This document shows positions 56,201 to 64,000 of a DNA stretch of 64,000 nt, one piece after another; position 1 is the first letter of the stretch, and every line of letters begins with the position of its first letter. A program made the translations under genes and the position numbers. Source of the stretch: Paenibacillus protaetiae (lineage in GTDB: Bacteria > Bacillota > Bacilli > Paenibacillales > Paenibacillaceae); the NCBI RefSeq assembly GCF_004135365.1, contig NZ_CP035492.1, forward strand, positions 806,001-870,000, given 5' to 3'. The notes beneath the pieces were generated by a model that was given only the letters and a program-made list of their open reading frames with translations, did not search any database and was not told the DNA's origin.

Positions 56201-57541
56201 TTCCGGGCCGGTACCATCGGTACCGTTGCGGAGAAAACAGCGTTTGGCTTCGCCAAAAAATACGAAGAGCATCACGGCAAAAAATGGCGCGGCGCAGAGC
56301 TGAACCGCCTCGCGGCGGGCTGTACCGGCGTGAAACGCAGCACCGGCCAGCATCCGGGCGGCATTGTCGTTGTTCCGGATTATATCGAAGTGGAAGACAT
56401 TACGCCGGTGCAATATCCGGCCGATGACGTAAACGCAGAATGGAAAACGACCCATTTTGACTATCACGCCTTTGACGCCAATCTGCTGAAGCTTGATATT
56501 CTGGGACACGATGATCCGACAATGATGCGGATGCTGCAAGATTTGACCGGGGTGGATCCGACAACCATTCCGATGAATGATCCGAAAGTGATGAGCTTGT
56601 TTAACTCCACCAAGGAGCTTGGCGTATCGCCGGAACAAATCCGGACGCCTGTGGCGACCTACGGCGTGCCGGAAATGGGCACCAAGTTCGTCCGCCAGAT
56701 GCTGCAGGAGACGCAGCCGTCCACGTTTGCCGACTTGCTGCAAATTTCAGGCTTGTCGCACGGCACGGGCGTTTGGCTTGGCAATGCGCAGGAGCTGATC
56801 AAAAACGGCACCTGCAACATTAAAACCGTTATCGGCTGCCGCGACGATATTATGCTTTATCTTATTTATAAAGCAGGCATGGACGCCGGACTCGCCTTCA
56901 AAATTACGGAAAGCGTCCGTAAAGGCAAAGGCTTGACGCCGGAATGGATCGAGGAGATGAAGCGGTGCAAAGTGCCGCAATGGTATATCGACTCCTGCCT
57001 GCGCATCGAGTATATGTTCCCGAAAGCCCACGCCGCGGCCTATGTGACGTCGGCCGTGCGCACGGCATTTTTTAAACTTTATTATCCGATTGAGTTTTAC
57101 GCGACGTATTTTACCGTCCGCGCCGAAGACTTTGATCTCGACATTTTGTGCCAAGGTTATGACGCCATTCTGAAACGGCTGATCGAAATTGAGGAGAAAG
57201 CTTTTACAGCGACGCCTAAAGAAAAAGCAAGCGTATCGCTGCTGGAAATGGCGCTGGAGATGACAGCCCGCGGCTTCTCCTTCAAACCAATCGACCTGTA
57301 CCGCTCGGATGCGACCAAATTCCAGGTGGACGGCGATTCGCTTATTCCGCCGTTCTCTTCGATTGCCGGCATCGGCGAAAATGCGGCCCGCAACATCGCC
57401 GCTTCCCGCGCCGAAGGAGAGTTTTTGTCCGTCGAAGACTTCCAGATGAAGTCAAAAGCAACCAAAACGATTATTGAGGTGTTAAGCGGAATGGGCTGCT
57501 TCCGCGGCTTGCCGGAATCGAACCAGCTCTCCTTATTTTAG
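53225..57541 (+). CDS. polC: DNA polymerase III PolC-type alpha subunit
   Basis: 1438 residues, the usual length for PolC, the main replicase of low-GC Gram-positives. Order: N-terminal domain (1-220), OB fold (about 225-330), PHP domain beginning VEFHLHTTMSTMD, a 3'-5' proofreading exonuclease inserted in it (VFDIETTGLS, later VAHNARFDIGF, HRAIDDSIAL), then the polymerase core with a zinc finger (CRNPECRHSEW and CPNCG). Catalytic acids lie near GDKVPDIDLNFSGEYQ. The tail ESNQLSLF resembles a clamp-binding motif QLSLF. GGGGAGGAG precedes ATG 53225. Confidence 0.98.
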   Translation: MSHTGDQRQRFELLLKQAELPRELVQTYFQDGFIEQVIVSNSNREWTFCIRKTSLIPLQAYNGLGQAVRQKFAHIADTSFRFIYDDTVSTASIVTEYWPLFLEWAQRTIASVNGWLAKASVDIEDSQVTILLLDATGLELAKKKRIDDEVTGFFDRYFARSCRVKLAVGEVKQEVYEQFAQKIEQEEREVVQQMMANAAAEMSAGGDGGEEPVRLAVGYDIREEPVPIMNIREEEKKIAVQGTVFGLEMKELRNGSTLFTFNVTDFSDSIAMKMFAKTKEDVKVLSQLSNGKWIKARGRIEYDRFMQEPELVMMPNDLHEVFAPPERKDMAEEKRVEFHLHTTMSTMDAVTPVDAYIKTAAKWGHKAIAITDHSNVQCYPDAVKAGKKHGINVLFGLEANIVNDSVPMVINPREEQLAEGEYVVFDIETTGLSIINNKIIELAGVKMREGKEIGRFSTFINPHERIPYHIQQLTNINDDMVKDAPELEPKLREFVAFIGDAVLVAHNARFDIGFIQANCKQLGIPEVTNPVLDTLELARFLHPSMKNHRLNTLADKYKISLENHHRAIDDSIALGGVLFGLIKDAAERNITGLHQLNDYVGLDLSNMRPFHSGIYALNAVGKKNLFKLVSLSHTEYFKRVATIPKSKLVEMREGLLIVSGCEKGEFFETVLNKSYEEAVEVARFYDVLEIQPVGFYMHLVEKGLVGSRAEIEQAIRRVCQIGDELGKPVIATGNVHYLHPRDKMFRDITIHGITGFSPLKDQTKPDAHFRTTDEMLQEFAFLGEARAREVVITNTNALADRFEPFQMFPDELFTPIIEGAEEEIRSTCYNTAKQMYGDELPQVVIDRLEKELVPIIKYGFSANYLISERLVKKSNQDGYLVGSRGSVGSSVVATFLGISEVNPLPAHYLCRNPECRHSEWFLDGSVPSGFDLPDKSCPNCGQTMKGDGQDIPFETFLGFKGDKVPDIDLNFSGEYQPHAHNFTKEMFGEKNVFRAGTIGTVAEKTAFGFAKKYEEHHGKKWRGAELNRLAAGCTGVKRSTGQHPGGIVVVPDYIEVEDITPVQYPADDVNAEWKTTHFDYHAFDANLLKLDILGHDDPTMMRMLQDLTGVDPTTIPMNDPKVMSLFNSTKELGVSPEQIRTPVATYGVPEMGTKFVRQMLQETQPSTFADLLQISGLSHGTGVWLGNAQELIKNGTCNIKTVIGCRDDIMLYLIYKAGMDAGLAFKITESVRKGKGLTPEWIEEMKRCKVPQWYIDSCLRIEYMFPKAHAAAYVTSAVRTAFFKLYYPIEFYATYFTVRAEDFDLDILCQGYDAILKRLIEIEEKAFTATPKEKASVSLLEMALEMTARGFSFKPIDLYRSDATKFQVDGDSLIPPFSSIAGIGENAARNIAASRAEGEFLSVEDFQMKSKATKTIIEVLSGMGCFRGLPESNQLSLF

Positions 57542-57571
57542 GAGCAAAGGCACATTAAACCTGAACCTGCC

Positions 57572-57600
57572 TTGTCACTGTAATTTGGTTATGTTATAAT
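57572..57600 (+). promoter_or_regulatory. Sigma-A promoter of the rimP-nusA-infB operon
   Basis: TTGTCA (57572-57577) and a perfect TATAAT (57595-57600) are spaced by 17 bases. It lies 30 bases after polC and gives a leader of about 115 bases before rimP. Confidence 0.8.
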
Positions 57601-57633
57601 TTTTTTGGTAATGATGTTGATAAGGCTCGGATT

Positions 57634-57667
57634 CGTAAAGAGTGGGGAAACCCACTCTTTACGTTTT
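57634..57667 (+). terminator. Leader hairpin of the nusA operon, terminator-like
   Basis: A perfect 13-bp stem CGTAAAGAGTGGG/CCCACTCTTTACG (57634-57646 and 57651-57663) closed by a GAAA tetraloop, then TTTT (57664-57667). It lies between the operon promoter and rimP, so it could attenuate the whole operon. The T run is short, so partial termination or pausing is more likely than a full stop. Confidence 0.6.
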
Positions 57668-57720
57668 GATTAAGGGCTTTATGATTTATTTGCATGTTCC
57701 TATCGGGGGGTCAAGTCAAG

Positions 57721-58182
57721 TTGAACACTTCTAAAATCAAATCCGTCGTTGAAGAAATGGTGCTGCCTTTTCTCGATGACAACGGCTTTGAGCTGGTCGA
57801 TATCGAATACGTCAAAGAGGGCAGCAGCTACTTTTTGCGCGTATTTGTAGACAAAGAAAACGGGATTGATATTGACGAATGCGTCCGAATCAGCGAATTT
57901 TTGAGCGAGCAATTGGATCAGAACGATCCGATTCCGGGCAACTACTTCCTGGAAGTTTCATCTCCGGGAGCTGAACGCCCCCTCAAGAAGCCGGACGATG
58001 TCCGGAAAGCGGTCGGCAAGCATGTCTATATAACGACTTATGAGCCGGTTAACGGCGAGAAGGAATTCGAAGGGGAACTTACCTCTTTTGACGGAGAGCA
58101 GCTTACCGTTCGGGTAGGGAAACAGGATCAGGTCATTCCTTATGTGAAGGTGGCAGGCGCAAGGCTGGCTATTGTGTTCTAG
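57721..58182 (+). CDS. rimP: Ribosome maturation factor RimP
   Basis: 153 residues; needed for 30S subunit maturation. [20 protein letters not shown], then [20 protein letters not shown] are the RimP signatures, with an Sm-like C-terminal domain. The TTG at 57721 is chosen because CGGGGGG lies 10 bases upstream; the longer frame from ATG 57694 reads through that site. It begins the nusA operon. Confidence 0.94.
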   Translation: MNTSKIKSVVEEMVLPFLDDNGFELVDIEYVKEGSSYFLRVFVDKENGIDIDECVRISEFLSEQLDQNDPIPGNYFLEVSSPGAERPLKKPDDVRKAVGKHVYITTYEPVNGEKEFEGELTSFDGEQLTVRVGKQDQVIPYVKVAGARLAIVF

Positions 58183-58307
58183 CAGTCCGGCGCCTCTCTT
58201 GCAAGAAGAGCAGCTTATGGTACACGCTTTCATAGGTGCAAAGCAAGCCGAGTTTCTCTCGAGAAAAGCTATTGGGGATAACGAAGAATAGGGGGAAGTC
58301 CATTCCA

Positions 58308-59405
58308 ATGAGTATGGAATTTATTGAAGCACTGTCAGAGATTGAACGAGAGAAAGGCATTACGAAAGATGTGCTGCTGGAAGCGATTGAGGCTGCTCTG
58401 ATCTCCAGCTACAAACGCAACTTTAACACAGCGCAAAATGTGCGCGTTGATATTAACCGCCATACCGGCAGCATCAAAGTGTATGCGCGCAAAACCGTCG
58501 TAGACGAACCTTTGGATCCGCGCCTTGAAATTTCGGTTGATGCGGCAAGAGAAATCAACCCGCACTACCAACTGGATGATATCGCCGAGATTGAGGTTAC
58601 GCCAAGAGACTTCGGCCGGATTGCTGCGCAAACCGCAAAGCAAGTTGTCACGCAGCGCATTCGCGAAGCGGAACGCGGACTTATCTACAATGCATTCATC
58701 GATAAAGAAGAAGACATCGTAACCGGCATTGTTCAACGCCAGGACGTTCGCAACTTGTTTGTTGACTTGGGCAAAGTGGAAGCGGTTCTTCCGCTGACCG
58801 AGCTGATGCCAACGGATAAATTCAAGCATGGCGACCGTGTCAAATCGTACATTACGAAAGTGGAAAATACAACCAAAGGGCCGCAAATTATTTTGTCCCG
58901 TACCCATCCGGGCCTCTTGAAACGGCTGTTTGAGCTGGAAGTTCCGGAAATTTACGACGGCGTCGTTGAAATCCGCTCGGTTGCACGGGAAGCCGGCTTC
59001 CGTTCCAAAATCGCGGTCTACTCCCGCAACCCGGAAGTGGATCCGGTCGGATCATGCGTAGGGCAAAAAGGCCTCCGCGTGCAAACGATCGTAGGCGAGC
59101 TGAAGGGCGAAAAAATCGATATCGTCCGCTGGTCGGAAAATATCGACGAATACGTGGCCAACGCGCTCAGCCCTTCGAAAGTGCTGGAAGTAATTGTTTT
59201 TGAACAAGAAAAAATGGCCCGCGTTATCGTGCCGGACTACCAGTTGTCTCTTGCGATTGGCATCAAGGGCCAAAACGCGCGTCTGGCAGCCAAGCTGACC
59301 GGCTGGAAAATTGATATTAAAAGCGAAACGCAAGCCGAGCAGGAATTTGGCAGACCAAAATCAACGACCGGCATGATGCATCAAGACTCTGTCTCTATCG
59401 ATTAA
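58308..59405 (+). CDS. nusA: Transcription termination/antitermination protein NusA
   Basis: 365 residues, the short Gram-positive form without C-terminal acidic repeats. Order: N-terminal RNA polymerase-binding domain ([20 protein letters not shown]), S1 domain (about 135-200, [20 protein letters not shown]), then KH1 and KH2 domains ([40 protein letters not shown]). NusA increases pausing and termination at hairpins such as the one in its own leader. ATG 58308 fits the family start; AGGGGGAAG lies upstream. Confidence 0.97.
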   Translation: MSMEFIEALSEIEREKGITKDVLLEAIEAALISSYKRNFNTAQNVRVDINRHTGSIKVYARKTVVDEPLDPRLEISVDAAREINPHYQLDDIAEIEVTPRDFGRIAAQTAKQVVTQRIREAERGLIYNAFIDKEEDIVTGIVQRQDVRNLFVDLGKVEAVLPLTELMPTDKFKHGDRVKSYITKVENTTKGPQIILSRTHPGLLKRLFELEVPEIYDGVVEIRSVAREAGFRSKIAVYSRNPEVDPVGSCVGQKGLRVQTIVGELKGEKIDIVRWSENIDEYVANALSPSKVLEVIVFEQEKMARVIVPDYQLSLAIGIKGQNARLAAKLTGWKIDIKSETQAEQEFGRPKSTTGMMHQDSVSID

Positions 59406-59456
59406 CCGAGGGCGGCAGCAGGTCTATTCGCTGTCGGAAGAGGAGGAGATGCAGCG

Positions 59457-59771
59457 GTGAAGCCTAGGAAAATACCGCTTCGCAAATGCGTGGCATGTCA
59501 GGAAATGAAGCCGAAAAAAGAATTGATACGGATCGTCCGCACGCCGGACGATCAAGTGTTAATTGACTTGACCGGCAAAAAGGCCGGCCGGGGCGCTTAT
59601 TTATGCGGCAAGCTCAGCTGCTTCCAGCTGGCCAAAAAAACAAAAGCATTCGACCGGGCGCTCAAGCAGCAGGTCGATGCGGCGATCTACGATCAGCTTG
59701 AACAAGATTTCATTGCAGTTGAAGAACAATTTCTGGCCGGCAAGGAGCTTGCTGATGACGAAGCAGAATAA
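59457..59771 (+). CDS. rnpM: YlxR family RNA-binding protein (RnpM)
   Basis: 104 residues. The family pattern is RKIPLRKCVACQEMKPKKEL, then GKKAGRGAYLCGKLSCFQLA with a GRGAYLC core. In B. subtilis YlxR (RnpM) binds the RNase P RNA and modulates it. Start GTG 59457, with AGAGGAGGAG upstream. It overlaps ylxQ by 17 bases. The C-terminal extension is acidic. Confidence 0.92.
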   Translation: MKPRKIPLRKCVACQEMKPKKELIRIVRTPDDQVLIDLTGKKAGRGAYLCGKLSCFQLAKKTKAFDRALKQQVDAAIYDQLEQDFIAVEEQFLAGKELADDEAE

Positions 59772-60102
59772 AAGCTTGCTGCAGCTTGGAATGGCAACTC
59801 GCGCCGGTAAGCTCATTACCGGGGATGAAATTGTGCTCAAGGCTGTTCGTAAAGGTCAGGCGCACCTCGTTATTTTAGCCGGGGATGCCTCTGATAACAC
59901 GAAGAAAAAATTCCGCGATAAATGCAGTACTTACGGCGTACAACTTGTAGAAGCTTTTGACCGCATTCAACTGGGCAATGCAATTGGCAAATCGGAACGA
60001 GTTGTGCTCGCGGTCACCGACGCAAAGTTTGGACAAATGATTGCTGGACATCTGAGTCAAAATTCGGAGGTGGAATATATTGAGCATGAGCAAGGACAAT
60101 AA
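59755..60102 (+). CDS. rplGA: L7Ae/L30e-family ribosomal-like protein YlxQ
   Basis: 115 residues. The L7Ae fold signature is [20 protein letters not shown], then [20 protein letters not shown]. Such proteins bind kink-turn RNA; YlxQ of Bacillus is a non-essential one. ATG 59755 is chosen because CAAGGAG lies upstream and longer frames add unlike residues. The end overlaps the infB start by 23 bases. Confidence 0.92.
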   Translation: MTKQNKSLLQLGMATRAGKLITGDEIVLKAVRKGQAHLVILAGDASDNTKKKFRDKCSTYGVQLVEAFDRIQLGNAIGKSERVVLAVTDAKFGQMIAGHLSQNSEVEYIEHEQGQ

Positions 60103-62863
60103 ATTGCGCGTATACGAATACGCCAAATCGCTCAACATGAGCAGTAAAGAAATTATTACGATTCTTAAACGGCTTAATTTGCCCGTGAACAATCATATGA
60201 GCGTTATGGAGAATGAAATGGTATCCAAGGTGGAAGGCTTTTTCCGGGATATCAAATCGAATGCAGCAGCCAAACGCGCACAGGAATCCAGCGCGGCTGT
60301 TTCCGCGGCTGCCCAGCCGGCAAGCAAACCAACCGACCGCAATGTTCAGCAAGCTGCTACAGACAACAAAAATCTAACACAGGATAGACAGGTGCTTATG
60401 AATTCAAATAATACGAAAACCAATACTTCTACCGATCAACGATCATCCCAGTCCCAAGATAACCGCCCTGAACGTCAAGGCGGCGGCCAAAACCGCGGCC
60501 CGCAAGGCGGAACAGGCGGCGGTCAAAACCGCAGCCCGCAAGGCGGAACAGGCGGCGGCCAAAACCGCAGCTCGCAAGGCGGAACAGGCGGCGGCCAAAA
60601 CCGCAGCTCGCAAGGCGGAACAGGCGGCGGCCAAAACCGCAGCTCGCAAGGCGGAACAGGCGGCGGCTACAACCGCAGCTCGCAAGGCGGAACAGGCGGC
60701 GGCTACAACCGCAGCTCGCAAGGCGGAACAGGCGGCGGCCAGAACCGCGGCCCGCAAGGCGGAGCAGGCGGCAGCCAAAACCGCGGCCCGCAAGGCGGAG
60801 CAGGCGGCGGCCAAAACCGCGGCCCGCAAGGAACGTCGCGCGCGCAATTTTCCCAGCCGTCCGGCGGCAGCCAAGGACGTTCGTTTGATTCGAAGCCGGT
60901 TGCGCCAGCCCGCAGCGGAGATGACCGCTTTGATCGCAACCGTAACGGCAGTGGCAGCAGCAATAGCGGCGGCAGAAAATCGAACCAAAACGGCCCGCAA
61001 AAGCGTTTTGACGACAACCGCACCGGCGGTAATTTCCGCGGCAACAATCGCGGCGGCAAAGGTAAAGGCAGAGGCGGCCAGCAACAGCCGCCACGCGAGA
61101 AAATCGACAATACGCCAAAGAAAATTATTGTGCGCGGCACAATGACCGTTGGCGATTTGGCTAAGCTGCTTCATAAAGACGCATCCGAAGTCATTAAGAA
61201 GCTTATCTCGCTTGGCATTATGGCGACGATCAACCAGGAAATCGAGATGGAAGCTATTCTTCTTATCGCAGCAGAGTATGGCAGCGAGGTGGAAGTGAAA
61301 ATTCCGGTCGAAGAAGATGACTTCGAGAAAGACGAAGAAAAAGACGAAGAAGCGGATCTGTTGCCTCGTCCGCCAGTTGTAACCATCATGGGCCACGTTG
61401 ACCATGGTAAAACGACTTTGCTTGACGCCATTCGTAAAACAAACGTAACCGGCGGAGAAGCAGGCGGCATTACGCAGCACATCGGCGCTTACCAAGTTGA
61501 AATTAACCAGAAAAAAATTACGTTCCTGGATACGCCGGGTCACGAAGCGTTTACGCTTATGCGTGCCCGCGGCGCACAGGTTACCGATATTACGATCATC
61601 GTAGTGGCTGCGGATGACGGCGTTATGCCTCAAACCGTGGAAGCAGTCAACCATGCGAAAGCGGCTGGCGTGCCAATTATCGTTGCAGTCAACAAAATTG
61701 ATAAGCCGGAAGCAAATCCGGACAAAATCAAACAAGAGCTGACGGAATACGGTCTGGTGCCGGAAGAGTGGGGCGGCGACACGATTTTCGTAAATGTGTC
61801 CGCTAAACAGCGCATCGGCCTTGAAGGCTTGCTCGAAATGATTTTGCTCGTGGCAGAAGTAAACGACTATAAAGCTAACCCTGACAAACGTGCGCGCGGT
61901 ACGGTAATCGAAGCCGAACTCGACAAAGGTAAAGGCCCTGTGGCTCGTATCCTTGTTCAGCACGGTACGCTCAAAATCGGCGACGCGTTTGTAGCGGGCA
62001 ACTGCTTTGGCCGTGTACGCGCCATGGTGAACGACCGTGGACGCCGCATCAAAGAAGCCGGTCCTTCGACGCCGGTTGAAATTACCGGCCTTACCGAAGT
62101 GCCGCAAGCAGGCGATCCGTTTATGGCGTTTGAAGACGAGCGCAAAGCGCGCGCTATTGCAGAACGCCGCGCCATCAAGCATCGTCAATCCGAGCTTGGC
62201 GCCAATACGCGCGTTACGCTGGATGACTTGTACAAGCACATTAAAGACGGCGAAATTAAAGACTTGAACGTCATTATTAAAGCGGACGTACAAGGCTCTA
62301 ACGAAGCCCTCAAAGGCTCGCTCGCCAAAATCGACATTGAAGGCGTACGTGTCAAAATTATTCATAACGGCGTAGGTGCCATCACCGAATCCGATATTAT
62401 TTTGGCATCGGCATCCAATGCCATTGTCATCGGCTTTAACGTTCGTCCGGAGCCGCAAGCGATGGCAACTGCCGAGCAGGAGAAAGTGGACATTCGTCTG
62501 CACAATATTATCTACAACGTAATCGACGAAATCGAGCAAGCAATGAAAGGCATGCTGGATCCAGTCTTTAAAGAAGTAATCATCGGTCATGCCGAAGTCC
62601 GCAACATTTTCAAAGTAAGCAAAGTAGGCGCAATTGCGGGCTGCATGATTACAGACGGCAAAGTGACCCGTTCGGCTGAAGCCCGTGTAATCCGCGGCGG
62701 CATTGTTGTACATGAAGGCAAGGTCGATACGCTGAAACGGTACAAAGACGATGCCAAAGAAGTTGCGCAAGGCTACGAATGCGGCATTACGCTTCAAAGC
62801 TTTACTGACTTCAAAGAAGGCGACGTGATCGAAGCGTTCGTTATGGAATCGGTTGAGAGGTAG
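60080..62863 (+). CDS. infB: Translation initiation factor IF-2
   Basis: 927 residues, longer than the 716 of B. subtilis because of an N-terminal Gly/Gln/Asn/Arg/Ser-rich region (about 75-345) with ten tandem 11-residue repeats. An N-terminal IF2N domain ([20 protein letters not shown]) and a second one ([20 protein letters not shown]) flank it. The GTPase has G1 GHVDHGKT at 438-445, DTPGHE and NKID. Domains II-IV follow, with the fMet-tRNA-binding end near [22 protein letters not shown]-2 brings initiator tRNA to the ribosome. The TTG 60080 has GGAGGTGG 6 bases upstream; ATG 60086 is an alternative. Confidence 0.97.
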   Translation: MSMSKDNKLRVYEYAKSLNMSSKEIITILKRLNLPVNNHMSVMENEMVSKVEGFFRDIKSNAAAKRAQESSAAVSAAAQPASKPTDRNVQQAATDNKNLTQDRQVLMNSNNTKTNTSTDQRSSQSQDNRPERQGGGQNRGPQGGTGGGQNRSPQGGTGGGQNRSSQGGTGGGQNRSSQGGTGGGQNRSSQGGTGGGYNRSSQGGTGGGYNRSSQGGTGGGQNRGPQGGAGGSQNRGPQGGAGGGQNRGPQGTSRAQFSQPSGGSQGRSFDSKPVAPARSGDDRFDRNRNGSGSSNSGGRKSNQNGPQKRFDDNRTGGNFRGNNRGGKGKGRGGQQQPPREKIDNTPKKIIVRGTMTVGDLAKLLHKDASEVIKKLISLGIMATINQEIEMEAILLIAAEYGSEVEVKIPVEEDDFEKDEEKDEEADLLPRPPVVTIMGHVDHGKTTLLDAIRKTNVTGGEAGGITQHIGAYQVEINQKKITFLDTPGHEAFTLMRARGAQVTDITIIVVAADDGVMPQTVEAVNHAKAAGVPIIVAVNKIDKPEANPDKIKQELTEYGLVPEEWGGDTIFVNVSAKQRIGLEGLLEMILLVAEVNDYKANPDKRARGTVIEAELDKGKGPVARILVQHGTLKIGDAFVAGNCFGRVRAMVNDRGRRIKEAGPSTPVEITGLTEVPQAGDPFMAFEDERKARAIAERRAIKHRQSELGANTRVTLDDLYKHIKDGEIKDLNVIIKADVQGSNEALKGSLAKIDIEGVRVKIIHNGVGAITESDIILASASNAIVIGFNVRPEPQAMATAEQEKVDIRLHNIIYNVIDEIEQAMKGMLDPVFKEVIIGHAEVRNIFKVSKVGAIAGCMITDGKVTRSAEARVIRGGIVVHEGKVDTLKRYKDDAKEVAQGYECGITLQSFTDFKEGDVIEAFVMESVER
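60479..60831 (+). repeat. 33-bp tandem repeat within infB (11-residue units)
   Basis: Ten head-to-tail copies of a 33-bp unit coding [11 protein letters not shown]-like peptides (variants QNRGPQ, QNRSPQ, QNRSSQ, YNRSSQ). Middle copies are nearly identical, with the first and last ones diverged, as expected of slippage and unequal exchange. It stays in frame, so copy number can vary without loss of IF-2. Confidence 0.9.
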
Positions 62864-62875
62864 AGGTGATCGTAG

Positions 62876-63232
62876 ATGGCAAAAGTTCGCGTAGGACGCG
62901 TTGGCGAGCAGATTAAAAAAGAGCTCAGCCAAATTATTCAAACGGAATTAAAAGATCCTCGCGTCGGCTTCATTACGGTGACCGGTGTTGAAGCTACAAG
63001 CGATTTATCTCAAGCACGCATCTATTTGAGCGTACTTGGCAGCGATGAACAAAAAGAGGAAACGCTGAAGGCGCTGGGCAGAGCGAACGGATTTATCCGT
63101 TCCGAGCTCGGCAAGCGGATCCGTCTTCGCCACACGCCGGAGTTGATCTTCAAGTTCGACAGCAGCATTGAGTACGGAAGCCGGATCGAATCGCTTCTGG
63201 AGCAGCTTAACCGCGGGAATGATCGCGTATGA
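62876..63232 (+). CDS. rbfA: 30S ribosome-binding factor A
   Basis: 118 residues; KH-like protein for late 16S rRNA 5'-end maturation and cold adaptation. [20 protein letters not shown], then [20 protein letters not shown] and [20 protein letters not shown] are the RbfA pattern. AGAGGTGATC precedes ATG 62876. The stop overlaps nrnA as ATGA. Confidence 0.96.
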   Translation: MAKVRVGRVGEQIKKELSQIIQTELKDPRVGFITVTGVEATSDLSQARIYLSVLGSDEQKEETLKALGRANGFIRSELGKRIRLRHTPELIFKFDSSIEYGSRIESLLEQLNRGNDRV

Positions 63233-64000
63233 CGGCTGCCGCTTATTTGCAGCAGTTGGATGATGCCCTTGCATTTATTCGGAAGCATAACCGTTTTTTC
63301 GTTGTTTCCCATGTCCAGCCGGACGGCGACGCCATAAGCTCGACGCTCGCTGTCGGCTGGCTGCTCGGGCAGCTAGGTAAGGAGGCCGTTCTCATGAATG
63401 AGAACGTGCCTCCAAGCCGTTTAAGCTACCTGTGGGGATATGACGGCATCAAGGTGTTGGAGGGCAGTCATGCCGACGAACGGTTTGATGCCGTTATTTC
63501 CGTGGATTGCGCGGATTTTTCGCGGATCGGGAAAGTGGCTGCTCTGTTTGCGGAAGGAGCAGCTCTTCTGAATATCGACCATCATCCGACCAATGACGGA
63601 TTCGGGACGGTCAATATCGTGAAGCCGGATGCCGCTGCAACGGTTCAAATTTTATATGATTTGATCCGGCAGTCAGGCGTAACGATCAATTTGGATTGTG
63701 CAACTTGTATTTATACCGGCTTGCTGACCGATACCGGCGGCTTCCGTTATTCCAATACAAGCCCGCAGGTGATGGAGATTGCTTCGGTGATGCTAGGAAT
63801 CGGAGTTTCCGGGCACTGGATCGCCGATCATATGCTGGAGAAGATGAGCATGGCCAAGCTTAAATTGCTCCGGCTCAGCCTGAACCGGCTTGAATTTACC
63901 GAAGACGGACAGATCGGCTGGCTGTATATCGGCAAGGATGATATGAAGCAGACGAATGCTTCGGCGGAGGATTTGGAGGGGCTTGTCAACTATGCCTTGA
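63229..64000 (+). CDS. nrnA: Bifunctional oligoribonuclease/PAP phosphatase NrnA (DHH family), 3' end outside window
   Basis: 257 codons are present, with no stop before the edge; the full protein is normally about 310-320. The DHH phosphoesterase motifs are [12 protein letters not shown] at about 27-38, VDCAD near 92-96 and DHH at 117-119 in NIDHHPTND, then [15 protein letters not shown]. NrnA degrades short RNA (nano-RNA) and dephosphorylates 3'-phosphoadenosine 5'-phosphate. Position after rbfA matches B. subtilis ytqI-type relatives less well than Paenibacillus-type order, where a DHH protein follows rbfA. ATG 63229 overlaps the rbfA stop. Confidence 0.93.
   Translation, partial: MTAAAYLQQLDDALAFIRKHNRFFVVSHVQPDGDAISSTLAVGWLLGQLGKEAVLMNENVPPSRLSYLWGYDGIKVLEGSHADERFDAVISVDCADFSRIGKVAALFAEGAALLNIDHHPTNDGFGTVNIVKPDAAATVQILYDLIRQSGVTINLDCATCIYTGLLTDTGGFRYSNTSPQVMEIASVMLGIGVSGHWIADHMLEKMSMAKLKLLRLSLNRLEFTEDGQIGWLYIGKDDMKQTNASAEDLEGLVNYAL

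Noticed and set aside
60443-62941. Open frame of 832 codons on the minus strand opposite infB
   Set aside because: It mirrors the infB codon pattern, is rich in Ala/Cys/Arg/Phe with repeat-derived stretches, has no ribosome binding site and matches no family I know. It is a shadow of IF-2.

Overview
The window is a chromosomal segment of a Bacillales bacterium, most likely of the family Paenibacillaceae (Paenibacillus or a close relative). The evidence is gene order and protein character. The order ylqH-yraN-comM-sucCD-dprA-topA-trmFO-hslVU-codY-[fla/che]-rpsB-tsf-pyrH-frr-uppS-cdsA-dxr-rasP-proS-polC-rimP-nusA-rnpM-ylxQ-infB-rbfA-nrnA is the Bacillales core order. Base composition is moderately GC-rich, TTG and GTG starts are common, and prolyl-tRNA synthetase is the short type without an editing insertion. 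The genus is inferred, not demonstrated. I see no tRNA, rRNA, insertion sequence, prophage or CRISPR array.

Region 1 (1-12,900) is housekeeping. It holds an FlhB-C-like protein, a YraN nuclease-fold protein, the ComM/YifB ATPase on the minus strand, succinyl-CoA ligase, DprA, topoisomerase I, TrmFO, the HslVU protease and the regulator CodY. The tyrosine recombinase gene codV/xerC, which sits between trmFO and hslV in Bacillus subtilis, is absent here.

Region 2 (13,070-42,665, with accessory genes to 44,443) is one long fla/che unit on the plus strand. It covers rod and export genes (flgBC, fliEFGHIJ), a MotE-like protein, hook genes (fliK, flgD, a TIGR02530-type gene, flgG, flbD), switch (fliL, fliM, fliY, cheY), export gate (fliOPQR, flhBA), placement (flhF, flhG), chemotaxis (cheB, A, W, C, D) and sigD. 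Less understood genes follow: a FapA/DUF342 protein, a small polar protein, a SwrB-like membrane protein and an MltG-LysM-like membrane protein.

Region 3 (44,480-64,000) is translation, lipid and replication housekeeping. rpsB has a clear sigma-A promoter and a structured leader. tsf, pyrH-frr, uppS-cdsA-dxr-rasP-proS-polC follow. The rimP-nusA-rnpM-ylxQ-infB-rbfA-nrnA unit has its own strong promoter and a leader hairpin. nrnA runs off the window.

The most important observation is that four reading frames, all in the fla/che block (flgB, flhA, flhF/flhG, fapA), each look short of exactly one base at or next to a G/C run. Adding one base restores a family-length protein, or in the flhF/flhG case separates a fused frame into the usual two genes. 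Sequencing error is the simplest explanation; homopolymer phase variation or decay of motility genes are alternatives. I found no convincing new multi-gene system. The best candidates for new regulation are RNA structures: a terminator hairpin carrying the comM ribosome binding site, paired long hairpins after topA and after hslU, a possible RNA switch before flbD, and the nusA-operon leader hairpin.
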